From positions 186,001 through 250,000 of the forward strand of contig NZ_CP022889.1 in assembly GCF_002269345.1 (NCBI RefSeq): DNA of 64,000 nt. Direction: 5' to 3'. Under the pieces are notes generated by a model. It was not told the DNA's origin, ran no database searches, and saw nothing but the letters and a program-made list of their open reading frames with translations. The position numbers and the translations under genes are program-made. Numbering within the stretch: the stretch's first letter is position 1; every line of letters starts with the position of its first letter. Positions 49,086 through 57,613 of this stretch are shown here, one piece after another. The DNA comes from Tsuneonella mangrovi (lineage in GTDB: Bacteria > Pseudomonadota > Alphaproteobacteria > Sphingomonadales > Sphingomonadaceae).

Positions 49086-50996
49086 ATGTGCGATGGTGTG
49101 AAGGAAGATCGCACCTCGTCTCCGGCAAACTGGAAGGGATTCCTCCAGCGGCTTGCTCGCGACACTGCGGGCAATACGCTGATGATCATCGCTGCCTCGA
49201 TCGCGCCGCTGGTGGCGATGGTCGGCGGCGGGGTTGATCTTGGCCGTTCCTATCTTGCCCAGGCCCGCCTGCAGCAGGCTTGCGACGCCGGCGTGCTCGC
49301 GGCACGCAAGCGCCTTGGTTCGCAAGCAGTCGTGACAGGGGATATTCCGACAGATGTCGCCGATACCGGCAACCGGTTCTTCAACGTCAATTTCGTTTCC
49401 GGCGCATATGGCACCAAGAACCGTACATTCGCGATGACGCTCGACACCAACTACGCGATTTCAGGCCACGCGACCGTCGATGTGCCGACGCTGATCATGC
49501 AGGCATTCGGGTACAACAACGTGCCAGTGGCGGTGGACTGCCAGGCGCAGATCAACTTCCCCAATACCGACGTGATGATGGTGCTCGATGTCACCGGGTC
49601 GATGAACCAGACCAATCCGGGCGACTCGATGTCCAAGATCGACGAGCTCAAGTCCACCGTGCACAGTTTCTACGACCAGTTGCAGGCATCGGCCGCTGCC
49701 GGAACGCGAATCCGCATCGGGTTCGTGCCCTATTCGACCAACGTCAACGTCGGGGCGCTACTCGCAGACGACTGGGTAACGAACACGTGGACCTACCAAT
49801 CGCGCGAATCGATCCCCACCGGGCAAACCGTCGGCAAGCAAACGGACACTACCCCCTTAGTCTACGTGTCGGGCACCAAGACGACCAGCAACGTTTCGAC
49901 CTACTCGGCCAACCTGGCCGACGGGGTCTATTCTTGCCAGGACAAACCGAGCGATACGGTGACCGTGACCACCAAGCAGATTGGAAGCTCGACGGAGAAC
50001 TGGGCCGGTCCGCCATCCGGTACCGCGACAGTCAAGACTTACCAGCAGACCACCAACGGCACGACCTATTCGACAGTGCTGGCCGGAACCCAGTGCACGG
50101 TCGTCGCAACCCAGATGACCAACTACGTCGAGGCTTACAACGCGGTCACCCATCCGGCGTACGTCACGACATTTTCATGGCGCTACAAGCCCATCACGAT
50201 GGATGTCTCCGATTGGCGGAATTCGTCGAACGGGTGCATGGAAGAGCGCGATACCTACGAGATTTCCGACTATTCGAACGTCGACCTGAGCAAGGCGCTC
50301 GATCTCGATATCGATCGGGTGCCCGACCCGACAGATCCTTCCACCCAGTGGCGGCCGGAATATCCCGGAGTGATCTATGGTCGGTCGAAGAAGTATGACG
50401 GCAGCGGATCGTTCACCACCCAGCAAGTTATCACGACCGACGAATACGTAAATCCGGCCCAGCTGGGCACGGCTGCCTGCCCGCCCCCGGCGATGAAGCT
50501 TACGCAGCTGACCTCCACCCAGCTCGACAACTACCTCGCGAGCCTCAAGGCGCAGGGAAGCACGTATCACGATATCGGCATGATCTGGGGCGGACGGCTC
50601 ATCTCGCCAACCGGACTGTTCGCGAGCGAAAACGCCGATGTCAGTCCGTCGTCACCGACCAGCCGCAACCTCATTTTCCTGACCGACGGGATGACCGAGC
50701 CCTACGACCTGAGCTATTCGAGCTACGGCTTCGAGCCGGTGGATCAGCGCCGCTGGTCGCCATCCTCCCCGATGACCTTGAAGCAGACGGTCGAGGCGCG
50801 CTTCACCTACGTGTGCAACGAAGTGAAGAAGAAGAACATCACCGTTTGGATTATTGGCTTCGGCACTACGCTCAACCCGATCATGAAGGATTGCGCGGGC
50901 CCCGGGCACTACTTCGAAGCAGCGGATGCGACCGAACTCAACGCCACGTTTGCGACCATCGTCAATAACATGAGCGACCTGCGGATTCAGAAATGA
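49086..50996 (+). CDS. TadG-like protein with von Willebrand factor A domain
   Basis: A 636-residue TadG. The N-terminal Tad pilin-like segment is 'AGNTLMIIAASIAPLVAMVG' and 'GGVDLGRSYLAQARLQQACD'. The vWA domain starts near residue 160 with the MIDAS motif DVTGSMN (from residue 168) and resumes after a long insertion (about 235-530, rich in Thr/Ser and Tyr) with 'RNLIFLTDGMTEPYDL' and 'KNITVWIIGFGTTLNPIMKD'. vWA-bearing TadG proteins are thought to anchor or tether Flp pili to the envelope. ATG 49,086 begins the second coupled block. Confidence 0.9.
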   Translation: MCDGVKEDRTSSPANWKGFLQRLARDTAGNTLMIIAASIAPLVAMVGGGVDLGRSYLAQARLQQACDAGVLAARKRLGSQAVVTGDIPTDVADTGNRFFNVNFVSGAYGTKNRTFAMTLDTNYAISGHATVDVPTLIMQAFGYNNVPVAVDCQAQINFPNTDVMMVLDVTGSMNQTNPGDSMSKIDELKSTVHSFYDQLQASAAAGTRIRIGFVPYSTNVNVGALLADDWVTNTWTYQSRESIPTGQTVGKQTDTTPLVYVSGTKTTSNVSTYSANLADGVYSCQDKPSDTVTVTTKQIGSSTENWAGPPSGTATVKTYQQTTNGTTYSTVLAGTQCTVVATQMTNYVEAYNAVTHPAYVTTFSWRYKPITMDVSDWRNSSNGCMEERDTYEISDYSNVDLSKALDLDIDRVPDPTDPSTQWRPEYPGVIYGRSKKYDGSGSFTTQQVITTDEYVNPAQLGTAACPPPAMKLTQLTSTQLDNYLASLKAQGSTYHDIGMIWGGRLISPTGLFASENADVSPSSPTSRNLIFLTDGMTEPYDLSYSSYGFEPVDQRRWSPSSPMTLKQTVEARFTYVCNEVKKKNITVWIIGFGTTLNPIMKDCAGPGHYFEAADATELNATFATIVNNMSDLRIQK

Positions 50997-51580
50997 GGGC
51001 GCTTCGCAACCTGTTTGGCGATAGCCGCGGTGCCGCACTTGTAGAGTTTGCGCTGGTCGCTCCGGTGCTGCTGCTGATGGTCCTCGGCATGTTCGAGATG
51101 GGCTACAACTTCTATATCCAGTCGCAGCTCCAGGGTGCCATCCAGACAGCCGCCCGAGCCTCGACGATCGAGGGTGCGACGCAAACCTCCAGCCAGATCG
51201 ATGCCCGGGTCACTAATGCCGTGCACATGCTCAAGCCCGATGCGACGGTGACGTTTTCGCGGCGCGCCTACACCGACTTCAGCGACGTCCACCAGCCGGA
51301 AGATTACACCGACATCGACGGGGACGGCATGTGCGACAACGGCGAACCGTTCGAGGATGCCAACGGCAACGGCGTCTGGGATGCGGACCGCGGCGTTTCC
51401 GGAGGGGGAGGCGCGCGCGATGCGGTACTCTACATCGTGACGGTGACATATCCCCGCGCCTTCGGTGCAGCCAACTTCGTCGGCCTGTCCCCGACGTTCA
51501 CGACCCAGGCAAGCACCGTGCTGCGTAACCAGCCCTATGCGGACCAGTATGTGCCGGCCAAAGTGGGGAATTGCCCATGA
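50993..51580 (+). CDS. TadE-like pseudopilin with two calcium-loop motifs
   Basis: A 195-residue TadE-family protein: 'SRGAALVEFALVAPVLLLMV' followed by the pilin-like helix. Unusually, residues about 107-133 contain two tandem acidic loops, 'DIDGDGMCDNGE' and 'DANGNGVWDADR', which match EF-hand or dockerin-type calcium-binding loops and sit in the soluble domain. ATG 50,993 overlaps the preceding stop (ATGA). Calcium may stabilise the exported domain; this is inference. Confidence 0.85.
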   Translation: MRALRNLFGDSRGAALVEFALVAPVLLLMVLGMFEMGYNFYIQSQLQGAIQTAARASTIEGATQTSSQIDARVTNAVHMLKPDATVTFSRRAYTDFSDVHQPEDYTDIDGDGMCDNGEPFEDANGNGVWDADRGVSGGGGARDAVLYIVTVTYPRAFGAANFVGLSPTFTTQASTVLRNQPYADQYVPAKVGNCP

Positions 51581-52266
51581 ACGCTGTTCGCAAGCTTTTA
51601 TCGCGCCTGCGCAAATCGCTCTCGGGTACCGCGGCGACCGAATTCGCGCTCGCGGCCCCGGTCCTGCTTACGGCGGGCCTGTGGGGTGCGGAATCCGCCA
51701 ACCAGGCGCTCCAGCAGATGCGGGTCAACCAGATCGCAGTGTTGATCGCCGACAACGCCTCGCGCGTGGGCGAAAACTCGCTGCTAGGCGAGACCAAGAT
51801 CTACGAAAGCGATATCGACGACCTGCTCTACGGCGCAACGGTCCAGGGCGGAAATTCGTTCGACCTCTACAACCACGGGCGGGTGATCCTATCCAGCCTC
51901 GAGGTCGTGCCGAACACTGACAGCGATCAATACATCCACTGGCAGCGCTGCGCGGGTATGAAGCATTTCGCATCGACTTACGGCGTCGCGGGCGACGGGC
52001 TGAGCAGCGCGTTCCCTGGCATGGGACCAGCGGGCCAGGAAATCACCGCCGACAAAGGCGAGGCAGTGATGTTCGTCGAGGTGGAGTACGATTACCAGCC
52101 GATAATTGGCGCGGCATTCACCACCGCGAAAGAGCTGCACGCGATCGCCGCCTTTAACGTGCGGCAGAATCGCGACCTCACGCAAGTCTACCAGCGCGAC
52201 ACCAACAATCCGGCTCCGGTCGCCAGCTGCGACCAATACAATGGAGCATCGGCGCTGGTCAGCTAA
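51577..52266 (+). CDS. TadE-like protein, last gene of the pseudopilin cluster
   Basis: A 229-residue protein with the TadE motif in the form 'SGTAATEFALAAPVLLTAGL', then a pilin-like helix with 'ANQALQQMRVNQIAVLIADN'. The soluble part contains 'GQEITADKGEAVMFVEVEYD', similar to other TadE-like proteins. ATG 51,577 overlaps the previous stop by 4 nt; TTG 51,571 is possible. It is convergent with pdhB, 10 bp away. Confidence 0.8.
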   Translation: MNAVRKLLSRLRKSLSGTAATEFALAAPVLLTAGLWGAESANQALQQMRVNQIAVLIADNASRVGENSLLGETKIYESDIDDLLYGATVQGGNSFDLYNHGRVILSSLEVVPNTDSDQYIHWQRCAGMKHFASTYGVAGDGLSSAFPGMGPAGQEITADKGEAVMFVEVEYDYQPIIGAAFTTAKELHAIAAFNVRQNRDLTQVYQRDTNNPAPVASCDQYNGASALVS

Positions 52267-52276
52267 CGCGGCCAGC

Positions 52277-53638
52277 TCAATCGCGGTAGCACACCTTCCT
52301 GGCAGCGGCGGCGATCTTCTCGGGGTTGATCAAGGCCTGTGCTTCGAGGTTTGCAGCGTATGGCAGCGGCACGTCCTCGTCGGTTACACGCAGCACGGGC
52401 GCATCGAGGTGGTCGAAGCCCTGCTCCATGCACAGTGCGATGACTTCCGATGAAATCGAACACGTCGGCCAGCCTTCTTCCGCCACGATCAGGCGATTGG
52501 TCTTGGCGAGGCTTGCCAGCACGGTTGCGGTGTCGAGCGGGCGCAGCGTGCGCAAATCGATCACTTCTGCCGAAATGCCTTCCCCGGCGAGCGTCTCGGC
52601 GGCTTCGAGTGCGAAGCCGACGCCGATCGAATAGCTGACGATGGTCACGTCGCTGCCCTCGCGCACGATCCGCGCCTTGCCGATCGGCAGCACGTAGTCG
52701 TCGATGTCGGGGATCTCGAAGCTGCGCCCATAGACCAGCTCGTTTTCGAGGAACACTACCGGGTCTTCGCAGCGGATCGCGGCCTTCATCAGGCCCTTGG
52801 CGTCCGCCGCGTCATATGGCGCAATCACGATGAGGCCGGGAACGCTGGCGTACCACGGGCCGTAGTTCTGGCTGTGCTGCGCGCCGACCCGGCTCGCCGC
52901 GCCGTTTGGGCCACGGAACACCACCGGGCAACGCATCTGCCCACCCGACATATAATTGGTCTTGGCCGCCGAATTGATGATGTGGTCGATCGCCTGCATC
53001 GCGAAGTTGAACGTCATGAACTCGACGATCGGCCGCAGGCCGCCCATCGCCGCCCCGGTACCGATCCCGGCGAAGCCGTATTCGGTGATCGGGGTGTCGA
53101 TCACCCGCCGCGGGCCGAACTCGTCGAGCAATCCCTGCGTGACCTTGTAAGCGCCCTGGTACTGCGCGACCTCCTCGCCCATCACGAACACGCGGTCATC
53201 GGCGCGCATTTCCTCGGCCATCGCATCACGTAGCGCTTCGCGCACGCTGATCGAGACCATTGCGGTGCCTTCGGGCACTTCGGGATCGCGAGCGAGCGAC
53301 GGCGCAGGTGCGCGAGCGGCGGCGGGTTCCGGAGCCGGTGTGTTTGGCTCAGCAACAGGTTCAGGCTTTGCTGCAGGCGCGGGAGCGGCCTCTTCGCCCT
53401 CCCCCTGCAACGTGGCGATCACTTCGCCGACCTTCACGTTCTCGGTCCCTTCGGGCACGACAATGCTGCCGATCGTGCCTTCGTCGACCGCTTCGAATTC
53501 CATCGTTGCCTTGTCGGTCTCGATCTCGGCGAGGATATCTCCGGCGGAAACGGCGTCGCCTTCCTTCACCAGCCACTTGGCCAGCGTACCTTCCTCCATT
53601 GTCGGAGACAGCGCGGGCATCTTGAGGTCGATCGCCAT
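52277..53638 (-). CDS. pdhB: Pyruvate dehydrogenase E1 beta subunit with N-terminal lipoyl domain
   Basis: PdhB (453 residues) forms the E1 heterotetramer with PdhA, decarboxylating pyruvate. A lipoyl domain occupies about 1-80, with the lipoylated Lys in '[15 protein letters not shown]', followed by a Pro/Ala-rich flexible linker and then the transketolase pyrimidine and C-terminal domains ('[17 protein letters not shown]', '[19 protein letters not shown]', '[17 protein letters not shown]'). The lipoyl extension on E1 beta is a known alphaproteobacterial trait. ATG 53,638; it begins right after the pdhA stop. LipA in this window would modify the domain. Confidence 0.96.
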   Translation of the reverse strand: MAIDLKMPALSPTMEEGTLAKWLVKEGDAVSAGDILAEIETDKATMEFEAVDEGTIGSIVVPEGTENVKVGEVIATLQGEGEEAAPAPAAKPEPVAEPNTPAPEPAAARAPAPSLARDPEVPEGTAMVSISVREALRDAMAEEMRADDRVFVMGEEVAQYQGAYKVTQGLLDEFGPRRVIDTPITEYGFAGIGTGAAMGGLRPIVEFMTFNFAMQAIDHIINSAAKTNYMSGGQMRCPVVFRGPNGAASRVGAQHSQNYGPWYASVPGLIVIAPYDAADAKGLMKAAIRCEDPVVFLENELVYGRSFEIPDIDDYVLPIGKARIVREGSDVTIVSYSIGVGFALEAAETLAGEGISAEVIDLRTLRPLDTATVLASLAKTNRLIVAEEGWPTCSISSEVIALCMEQGFDHLDAPVLRVTDEDVPLPYAANLEAQALINPEKIAAAARKVCYRD

Positions 53639-53639
53639 C

Positions 53640-54746
53640 TCAGTAGCTCCCCACCAGCACGTCGGTGTAGAGCTCGGCCGGGCCCGGTTCAGGTGAATTC
53701 TCGGCAAAATCGGCGGCTTCGGCCACGGTCGCGCGGATGCGCTTGTCGATGTCCTTGAGCTGGTCTTCGGTCATGCCGCGTTCGATCAGTTCCTTCTTGG
53801 CGCGCTCGATCGGGTCGTTGTGTTCGCGCTGGTCCTGCACTTCTTCCCGGGTGCGGTATTTCGCCGGGTCGGACATCGAGTGACCGCGATAGCGATAGGT
53901 GTTGAGCTCGAGCAGGACCGGGCCATTGCCTTCGCGCGCGTGCTTGAAGGCCACTTCGGCCGCCTGACGCACTTCGAGCACGTCCATCCCGTTCACGTCC
54001 ATTCCCGGGATACGGAACGCGGTGCCGCGGCGATAGAACTCGGTTTCCGCGCTCGAGCGCTTGACCGCGGTGCCCATCGCGTACTGGTTGTTCTCGATCG
54101 CGAACACGATCGGCAGCTTCCACAAACTGGCCATGTTGAAGGTTTCGTAGACCTGGCCCTGGTTGGCCGCGCCATCTCCGAAGTAGGCGAGGCAAATGCC
54201 ACCGTCGTCGCGGTACTGGTGCGCGAGCGCCAGCCCGCCGCCGAGCGAGACCTGCGCGCCGACGATGCCGTGGCCGCCGTAGAAATTGTGCTCGGTGCTG
54301 AACATGTGCATCGAGCCGCCCTTGCCCTTCGAGATCCCGGCCTCGCGGCCGGTCAGCTCGGCCATGATGATCCGGGGATCGATGCCGTAAGCGAGCATGT
54401 GACCGTGATCGCGATAGCCGGTGATCACGCTGTCGCGGTCGTTGTCGAGCGCGCTCTGCAGCCCGATCGCGACGGCTTCCTGGCCGATATAGAGGTGGCA
54501 GAAGCCGCCGATCAGGCCGAGGCCGTAGAGCTGCCCTGCCCGTTCCTCGAAACGGCGGATCAGCAGCATCTGTTCGTAGAAGTGCAGCAACTGCTCGTCG
54601 CTCGCCTTGTAGCGTGGTTCGCGCTGGTGCTCTTCCTGCAGCGAATGCAGTGCGAATTCGTCGTCGACAACCGGCTCGGCAGATGCCTTGGGAGCAGCCT
54701 TCGTGGGCGCTGCCGGAGTCTTTCGCTTGCTGGCGGGTTTGGCCAA
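53640..54746 (-). CDS. pdhA: Pyruvate dehydrogenase E1 alpha subunit
   Basis: PdhA (368 residues) carries the thiamine diphosphate site: '[20 protein letters not shown]' ends in the usual '[18 protein letters not shown]'. Other hallmarks are '[15 protein letters not shown]', '[14 protein letters not shown]', '[11 protein letters not shown]' and the phosphorylation-loop region '[19 protein letters not shown]'. An Ala/Lys-rich N-terminal extension of about 25 residues precedes the core. The start is TTG 54,746 with GAGGTAAG 5-6 nt upstream. It is transcribed with pdhB, and possibly with ftsB 138 bp upstream. Confidence 0.96.
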   Translation of the reverse strand: MAKPASKRKTPAAPTKAAPKASAEPVVDDEFALHSLQEEHQREPRYKASDEQLLHFYEQMLLIRRFEERAGQLYGLGLIGGFCHLYIGQEAVAIGLQSALDNDRDSVITGYRDHGHMLAYGIDPRIIMAELTGREAGISKGKGGSMHMFSTEHNFYGGHGIVGAQVSLGGGLALAHQYRDDGGICLAYFGDGAANQGQVYETFNMASLWKLPIVFAIENNQYAMGTAVKRSSAETEFYRRGTAFRIPGMDVNGMDVLEVRQAAEVAFKHAREGNGPVLLELNTYRYRGHSMSDPAKYRTREEVQDQREHNDPIERAKKELIERGMTEDQLKDIDKRIRATVAEAADFAENSPEPGPAELYTDVLVGSY

Positions 54747-54884
54747 TTCGCTTACCTCGTGGTCTTGATTATACCGGGCCGGTTCGGCCCGTGGGTCGCG
54801 AATTGCCTATGGCGCAAGGCCCTTCGCGGCGCAACGCTGTGCATACGAAAACGCCGATGTCACAACAATGTCTGGGAGGTCTTA

Positions 54885-55184
54885 TTAGTGACCGGTATCG
54901 AAACCGTCCCCGTCGTCATGGTCGAGCGTGATGACCACTTCGTCGGGGTGAACTACGTTGAGATTCTTGCGCACGAGCTCCCCGGCAAGGTCGGGATCGA
55001 CGTGGCGCGGATCGAGTGCATCGACCGTGCTCTTGAGTTCGCTGTGCTGGTGTTCGAGCTTGGCGATCTGCGCGTGACGCTTGTCGAGCAGGCGCAGGTT
55101 CTCGCTCCATGCGAGCAACCCGCTCGGGCCGGCGATCGCGAGACCGCCGAGAATAAGCAGGCACGTCAGCGCGACGGCCTGCAT
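54885..55184 (-). CDS. FtsB/DivIC-type septum formation initiator protein
   Basis: A 99-residue bitopic protein: a short N-terminus, a transmembrane helix 'VALTCLLILGGLAIAGPSGL' with the family 'GPSGLLAWSENLRLL' junction, then a leucine-zipper-type coiled coil ('RHAQIAKLEHQHSELKSTVD') and an acidic tail. FtsB links FtsL and FtsQ in the divisome. ATG 55,184 has AAGGAG 6 nt upstream; ATG 55,229 would add 15 residues. The usual partner eno is elsewhere in the window, but the position before pdhA is common in alphaproteobacteria. Confidence 0.85.
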   Translation of the reverse strand: MQAVALTCLLILGGLAIAGPSGLLAWSENLRLLDKRHAQIAKLEHQHSELKSTVDALDPRHVDPDLAGELVRKNLNVVHPDEVVITLDHDDGDGFDTGH

Positions 55185-55352
55185 CGCCCGCTCCTTGCCT
55201 GAAATGATCCGGTGCCCTTCCCGCGTCATGGTTAATGGTTGAATCACACCCGAGTCGCCGATTCAAGGCTTAATTGGCGATTGGTGCGACAAACTGGCAG
55301 GTGGGTGCCGCAAGCCGCTCTTTCGGCGAGAATGGAAAGAGGACTCGAAGCA

Positions 55353-55754
55353 ATGATGATCGACCGCAGCCGAACGTTACGACGGGCCATCCGGTTACTT
55401 GCGCTTGCCGCGATTGCGGCGCTGGCGATCCGTTACCTTGCGCCAGGAGCGCAGGGAGTGGTCGAGACACGGAACGGGCTGAGCTTTGCTGCCGGTCCGC
55501 TCGAGCAAGCGCTGGACAGCAAGTCGTCCCAAGCGGGAACGCGAATCCTCGGCGATTTCGCTGGCCCCGGCAAGGCACCTTGTAGGATATTCGCGCGGGC
55601 TGACGTGTCCGGCATTGCCTGCAAGGAATTCGGTGGCTGGCACCTCAGGATGCAACGCGACGGGATCGACATCGCCGGAAACGACGGTGCCGGGGCTAAT
55701 GCCATCGATACCGCTTTGCGGGAGGATGCAAAGGAGCTGGCGGCTACAAAATAG
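55353..55754 (+). CDS. Small exported protein resembling an anti-sigma-factor periplasmic domain
   Basis: A 133-residue protein with an N-terminal membrane segment 'LLALAAIAALAIRYLAPGA' and a periplasmic part whose 'CRIFARADVSGIACKEFGGW' recalls the 'CREF...GLACR..GGW' pattern of transmembrane anti-sigma factor C-termini. The cytosolic anti-sigma domain is missing, so it may be a remnant or an independent sensor-like protein. The start is uncertain (ATG 55,353, 55,356 or 55,332). It is divergent from ftsB and followed by tRNA-Arg on the opposite strand. Confidence 0.6.
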   Translation: MMIDRSRTLRRAIRLLALAAIAALAIRYLAPGAQGVVETRNGLSFAAGPLEQALDSKSSQAGTRILGDFAGPGKAPCRIFARADVSGIACKEFGGWHLRMQRDGIDIAGNDGAGANAIDTALREDAKELAATK

Positions 55755-55767
55755 CGGCGCCGGGAAA

Positions 55768-55844
55768 TGGTGCGCCCGACAGGATTCGAACCTGTGGCCC
55801 CCAGATTAGGAATCTGGTGCTCTATCCTGCTGAGCTACGGGCGC
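55768..55844 (-). tRNA. tRNA-Arg (anticodon CCU)
   Basis: The reverse strand forms a standard cloverleaf: acceptor GCGCCCG/CGGGCGC, D-arm 'AGCTCAGCAGGATAGAGC', anticodon stem CCAGA/TCTGG with loop TTCCTAA (anticodon CCT), T-arm 'ACAGGTTCGAATCCTGT', discriminator A and an encoded CCA (55,768-55,770). The anticodon reads AGG codons. Confidence 0.96.
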
Positions 55845-55897
55845 GCCGTCGCGCCGTTTAAGGCGCGCCTGCCCGTCTGCCAAGGGCGTTCGCGGGG

Positions 55898-56362
55898 TCA
55901 GTTGAGATCGTCGGGCGGAGCGACCGGGAACGGCAAAGGAGCAACTGCGATACCTTCGTCGAGCAGCGCTTCGGCCTCGCCCTTGGTCGCTTGCCCGTGA
56001 ATCGGCACCTGGTCGCGCTCGCCATAATGCATCGCGCGGCTCTCCTCGGCGAAGCGATCGCCGACCCATGTGCTTTGCTTGAGCGCTTCTGACTGAGCCT
56101 GCGCCAGCGCCTTGATGGCTTGCTCGACCTGCGGCGGGATCTTGCCCGATTTCACCGGCGCGCGTGGCGTGGTTGCTTCGTCGGCCCGTTGGTTGCCCTT
56201 TGCGCCTACTGCTGGTGCCATCGGCGCCTTTGCCACTGCCACACTGTCGCACGTAGGACAAACGACGAGCCCGCGCTCCTGCTGGCGTGCAAAATCCTCC
56301 GAAGATCCGAACCATCCTTCGAACCGGTGCCCGTTGTCGCAGGTGAGGTCGAAAACGATCAT
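55898..56362 (-). CDS. DUF1178 family protein
   Basis: A 154-residue protein of the DUF1178 family, common in alpha- and betaproteobacteria, function unknown. The N-terminus 'MIVFDLTCDNGHRFEGWFGS' and 'GLVVCPTCDS' form a likely zinc ribbon (Cys 8, His 12, Cys 35 and Cys 38). The C-terminal region 'WVGDRFAEESRAMHYGERDQ' is the family signature. It is probably cotranscribed after grxC and the nitrilase-like gene; the gap to the nitrilase stop is 9 bp. Confidence 0.9.
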   Translation of the reverse strand: MIVFDLTCDNGHRFEGWFGSSEDFARQQERGLVVCPTCDSVAVAKAPMAPAVGAKGNQRADEATTPRAPVKSGKIPPQVEQAIKALAQAQSEALKQSTWVGDRFAEESRAMHYGERDQVPIHGQATKGEAEALLDEGIAVAPLPFPVAPPDDLN

Positions 56363-56371
56363 TGCGCCCGC

Positions 56372-57187
56372 CTAGTTGGCGATTTCCCGCCGGTTGGCAA
56401 GGCTCGGCAACTGCGCGCGGACCTCCGCAATCCGTGCGGGGTCGATCTCGGCGAAGCCCACGCCGGGTTGTTCGCCGCCCATATCGAGCAGGACATCGCC
56501 CCACGGGTCGACCACCATGCTGTGGCCGTAAGTGCTGCGCCCGTCGGCATGCTTGCCCACTTGCGCTGCAGCGACGACATAGGCGCTCGCTTCGACCGCG
56601 CGGGCGCGCTGGAGCAGGTGCCAGTGCGCTTCACCGGTCGGGACGGTAAACGCAGCGGGAATCGCGATGACGTCGCAGGACTTGCGCCCAAGCGATTCAT
56701 AAACAGCGGGAAACCGGATGTCGTAACAGATCGAGAGACCGAGCTTACCGACGGGAGTTTCCGCCGTGACGATCTTCTTGCCCGGCTTGTAGGCATTCGA
56801 TTCCCGCCAGCTCTCGCCCGATGCCAGGTCGACGTCGAACATGTGGATCTTGTCATACCGGGCGACGATACTGCCGGTGTCGTCGACCAGGATCGATCGG
56901 TTGACCCACCGCTCGCCATCGCCTTTCAGCGCCAGCGAGCCGATCGCGACCCAGATGCCGAGCAGGTCTGCGGTCGCGCGAACGGTGGCGAGAACTTCGT
57001 TTTCTTCTTCCGGAACGATATTCCCGGCTCCCCTCGCGCGGTCGCGATCGAGCAGCCCGCTCATTTCCGGGGTAAACATGATCCTCGCCCCGCCTTCGGC
57101 CGCTTCCGTCATCGCATCGGCGATCGTTGCCGCATTTTCATGCGGATCGATCCCGGCGGTCATCTGGAGGAGCGCAATGCGGGTCAT
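56372..57187 (-). CDS. Carbon-nitrogen hydrolase (nitrilase superfamily, Nit-like)
   Basis: A 271-residue nitrilase-fold amidase. The catalytic triad is visible: Glu in 'IMFTPEMSGLL', Lys in 'ARYDKIHMFDVDL', Cys in 'GLSICYDIRFPAVYE'. The sequence is closest to the Nit1/Nit2-like group, which repairs deaminated glutathione or acts as omega-amidase. The neighbouring glutaredoxin gene makes a glutathione-related repair role attractive, though this is inference. ATG 57,187 overlaps the grxC stop by 4 nt. Confidence 0.92.
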   Translation of the reverse strand: MTRIALLQMTAGIDPHENAATIADAMTEAAEGGARIMFTPEMSGLLDRDRARGAGNIVPEEENEVLATVRATADLLGIWVAIGSLALKGDGERWVNRSILVDDTGSIVARYDKIHMFDVDLASGESWRESNAYKPGKKIVTAETPVGKLGLSICYDIRFPAVYESLGRKSCDVIAIPAAFTVPTGEAHWHLLQRARAVEASAYVVAAAQVGKHADGRSTYGHSMVVDPWGDVLLDMGGEQPGVGFAEIDPARIAEVRAQLPSLANRREIAN

Positions 57188-57450
57188 CCGCCGGCCAGCA
57201 TCGTGTCGAGCGTGCCCGCGTGATCGAGCGCGGCGAGCTCGTCGCTACCGCCCACGTGGGTATTGCCAATGAAAATTTGCGGCACCGTGCGTGCATTTGG
57301 CGCGCGCGCCAGCATTTCGTCGCGCTTCGTGCCACCCAGCGTGATGTCATGCTCGGTGAACTCCACGCCCTTGCTCTCGAGCAAGCGCTTGGCGCGAAAG
57401 CAGTAGCCGCAGCCGAATTTGGTATAGATTACGATGGGCGGGGTATTCAT
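57184..57450 (-). CDS. grxC: Glutaredoxin 3
   Basis: An 88-residue dithiol glutaredoxin with active site 'KFGCGYCFRAK' (CGYC), the cis-Pro in 'ARTVPQIFIG' and the glutathione-binding 'HVGGSDELAAL'. It reduces protein disulfides with glutathione in the cytosol. It is first in a minus-strand operon with the nitrilase-like and DUF1178 genes. Divergent from hsp20, sharing a 163-bp intergenic region. Confidence 0.96.
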   Translation of the reverse strand: MNTPPIVIYTKFGCGYCFRAKRLLESKGVEFTEHDITLGGTKRDEMLARAPNARTVPQIFIGNTHVGGSDELAALDHAGTLDTMLAGG

Positions 57451-57480
57451 TCGATGCGATCCGAACCGTTGTCTCGAAAG

Positions 57481-57508
57481 CTTGAATCTAAGGGAGCCGA
57501 TCCTAAAT
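57481..57508 (+). promoter_or_regulatory. RpoH (sigma-32) type heat-shock promoter of hsp20
   Basis: CTTG at 57,481-57,484, then exactly 17 bp, then CCTAAAT at 57,502-57,508. This fits the alphaproteobacterial RpoH pattern CTTG-N17/18-CYTATnT with one mismatch. It lies 105 bp before the hsp20 ATG, which leaves room for a structured leader. Confidence 0.75.
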
Positions 57509-57509
57509 T

Positions 57510-57613
57510 CCTAGTGCCGTCGCGCCGGATGCCGGGCGACGACAATTCTGACGCCGGATGCCTCTGTCAGGGTTCGGCAAAACATTCGAATTGCTCAATG
57601 GAGGATTTGCACA
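57510..57613 (+). ncRNA. ROSE-type RNA thermometer in the hsp20 leader
   Basis: The leader holds a hairpin at about 57,515-57,541 (GTCG...CCGG-ATG-CCGG...CGAC) and a start-site hairpin at 57,589-57,608. In the latter, AATTGCTC pairs with GAGGATTT around an AATG loop, with the G of TTGCT bulged. That bulged G opposite the Shine-Dalgarno and the TTGCT motif are hallmarks of ROSE elements, which block ribosome binding at low temperature. The Shine-Dalgarno GAGGA is fully within the stem and the ATG follows at 57,614. Confidence 0.75.
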
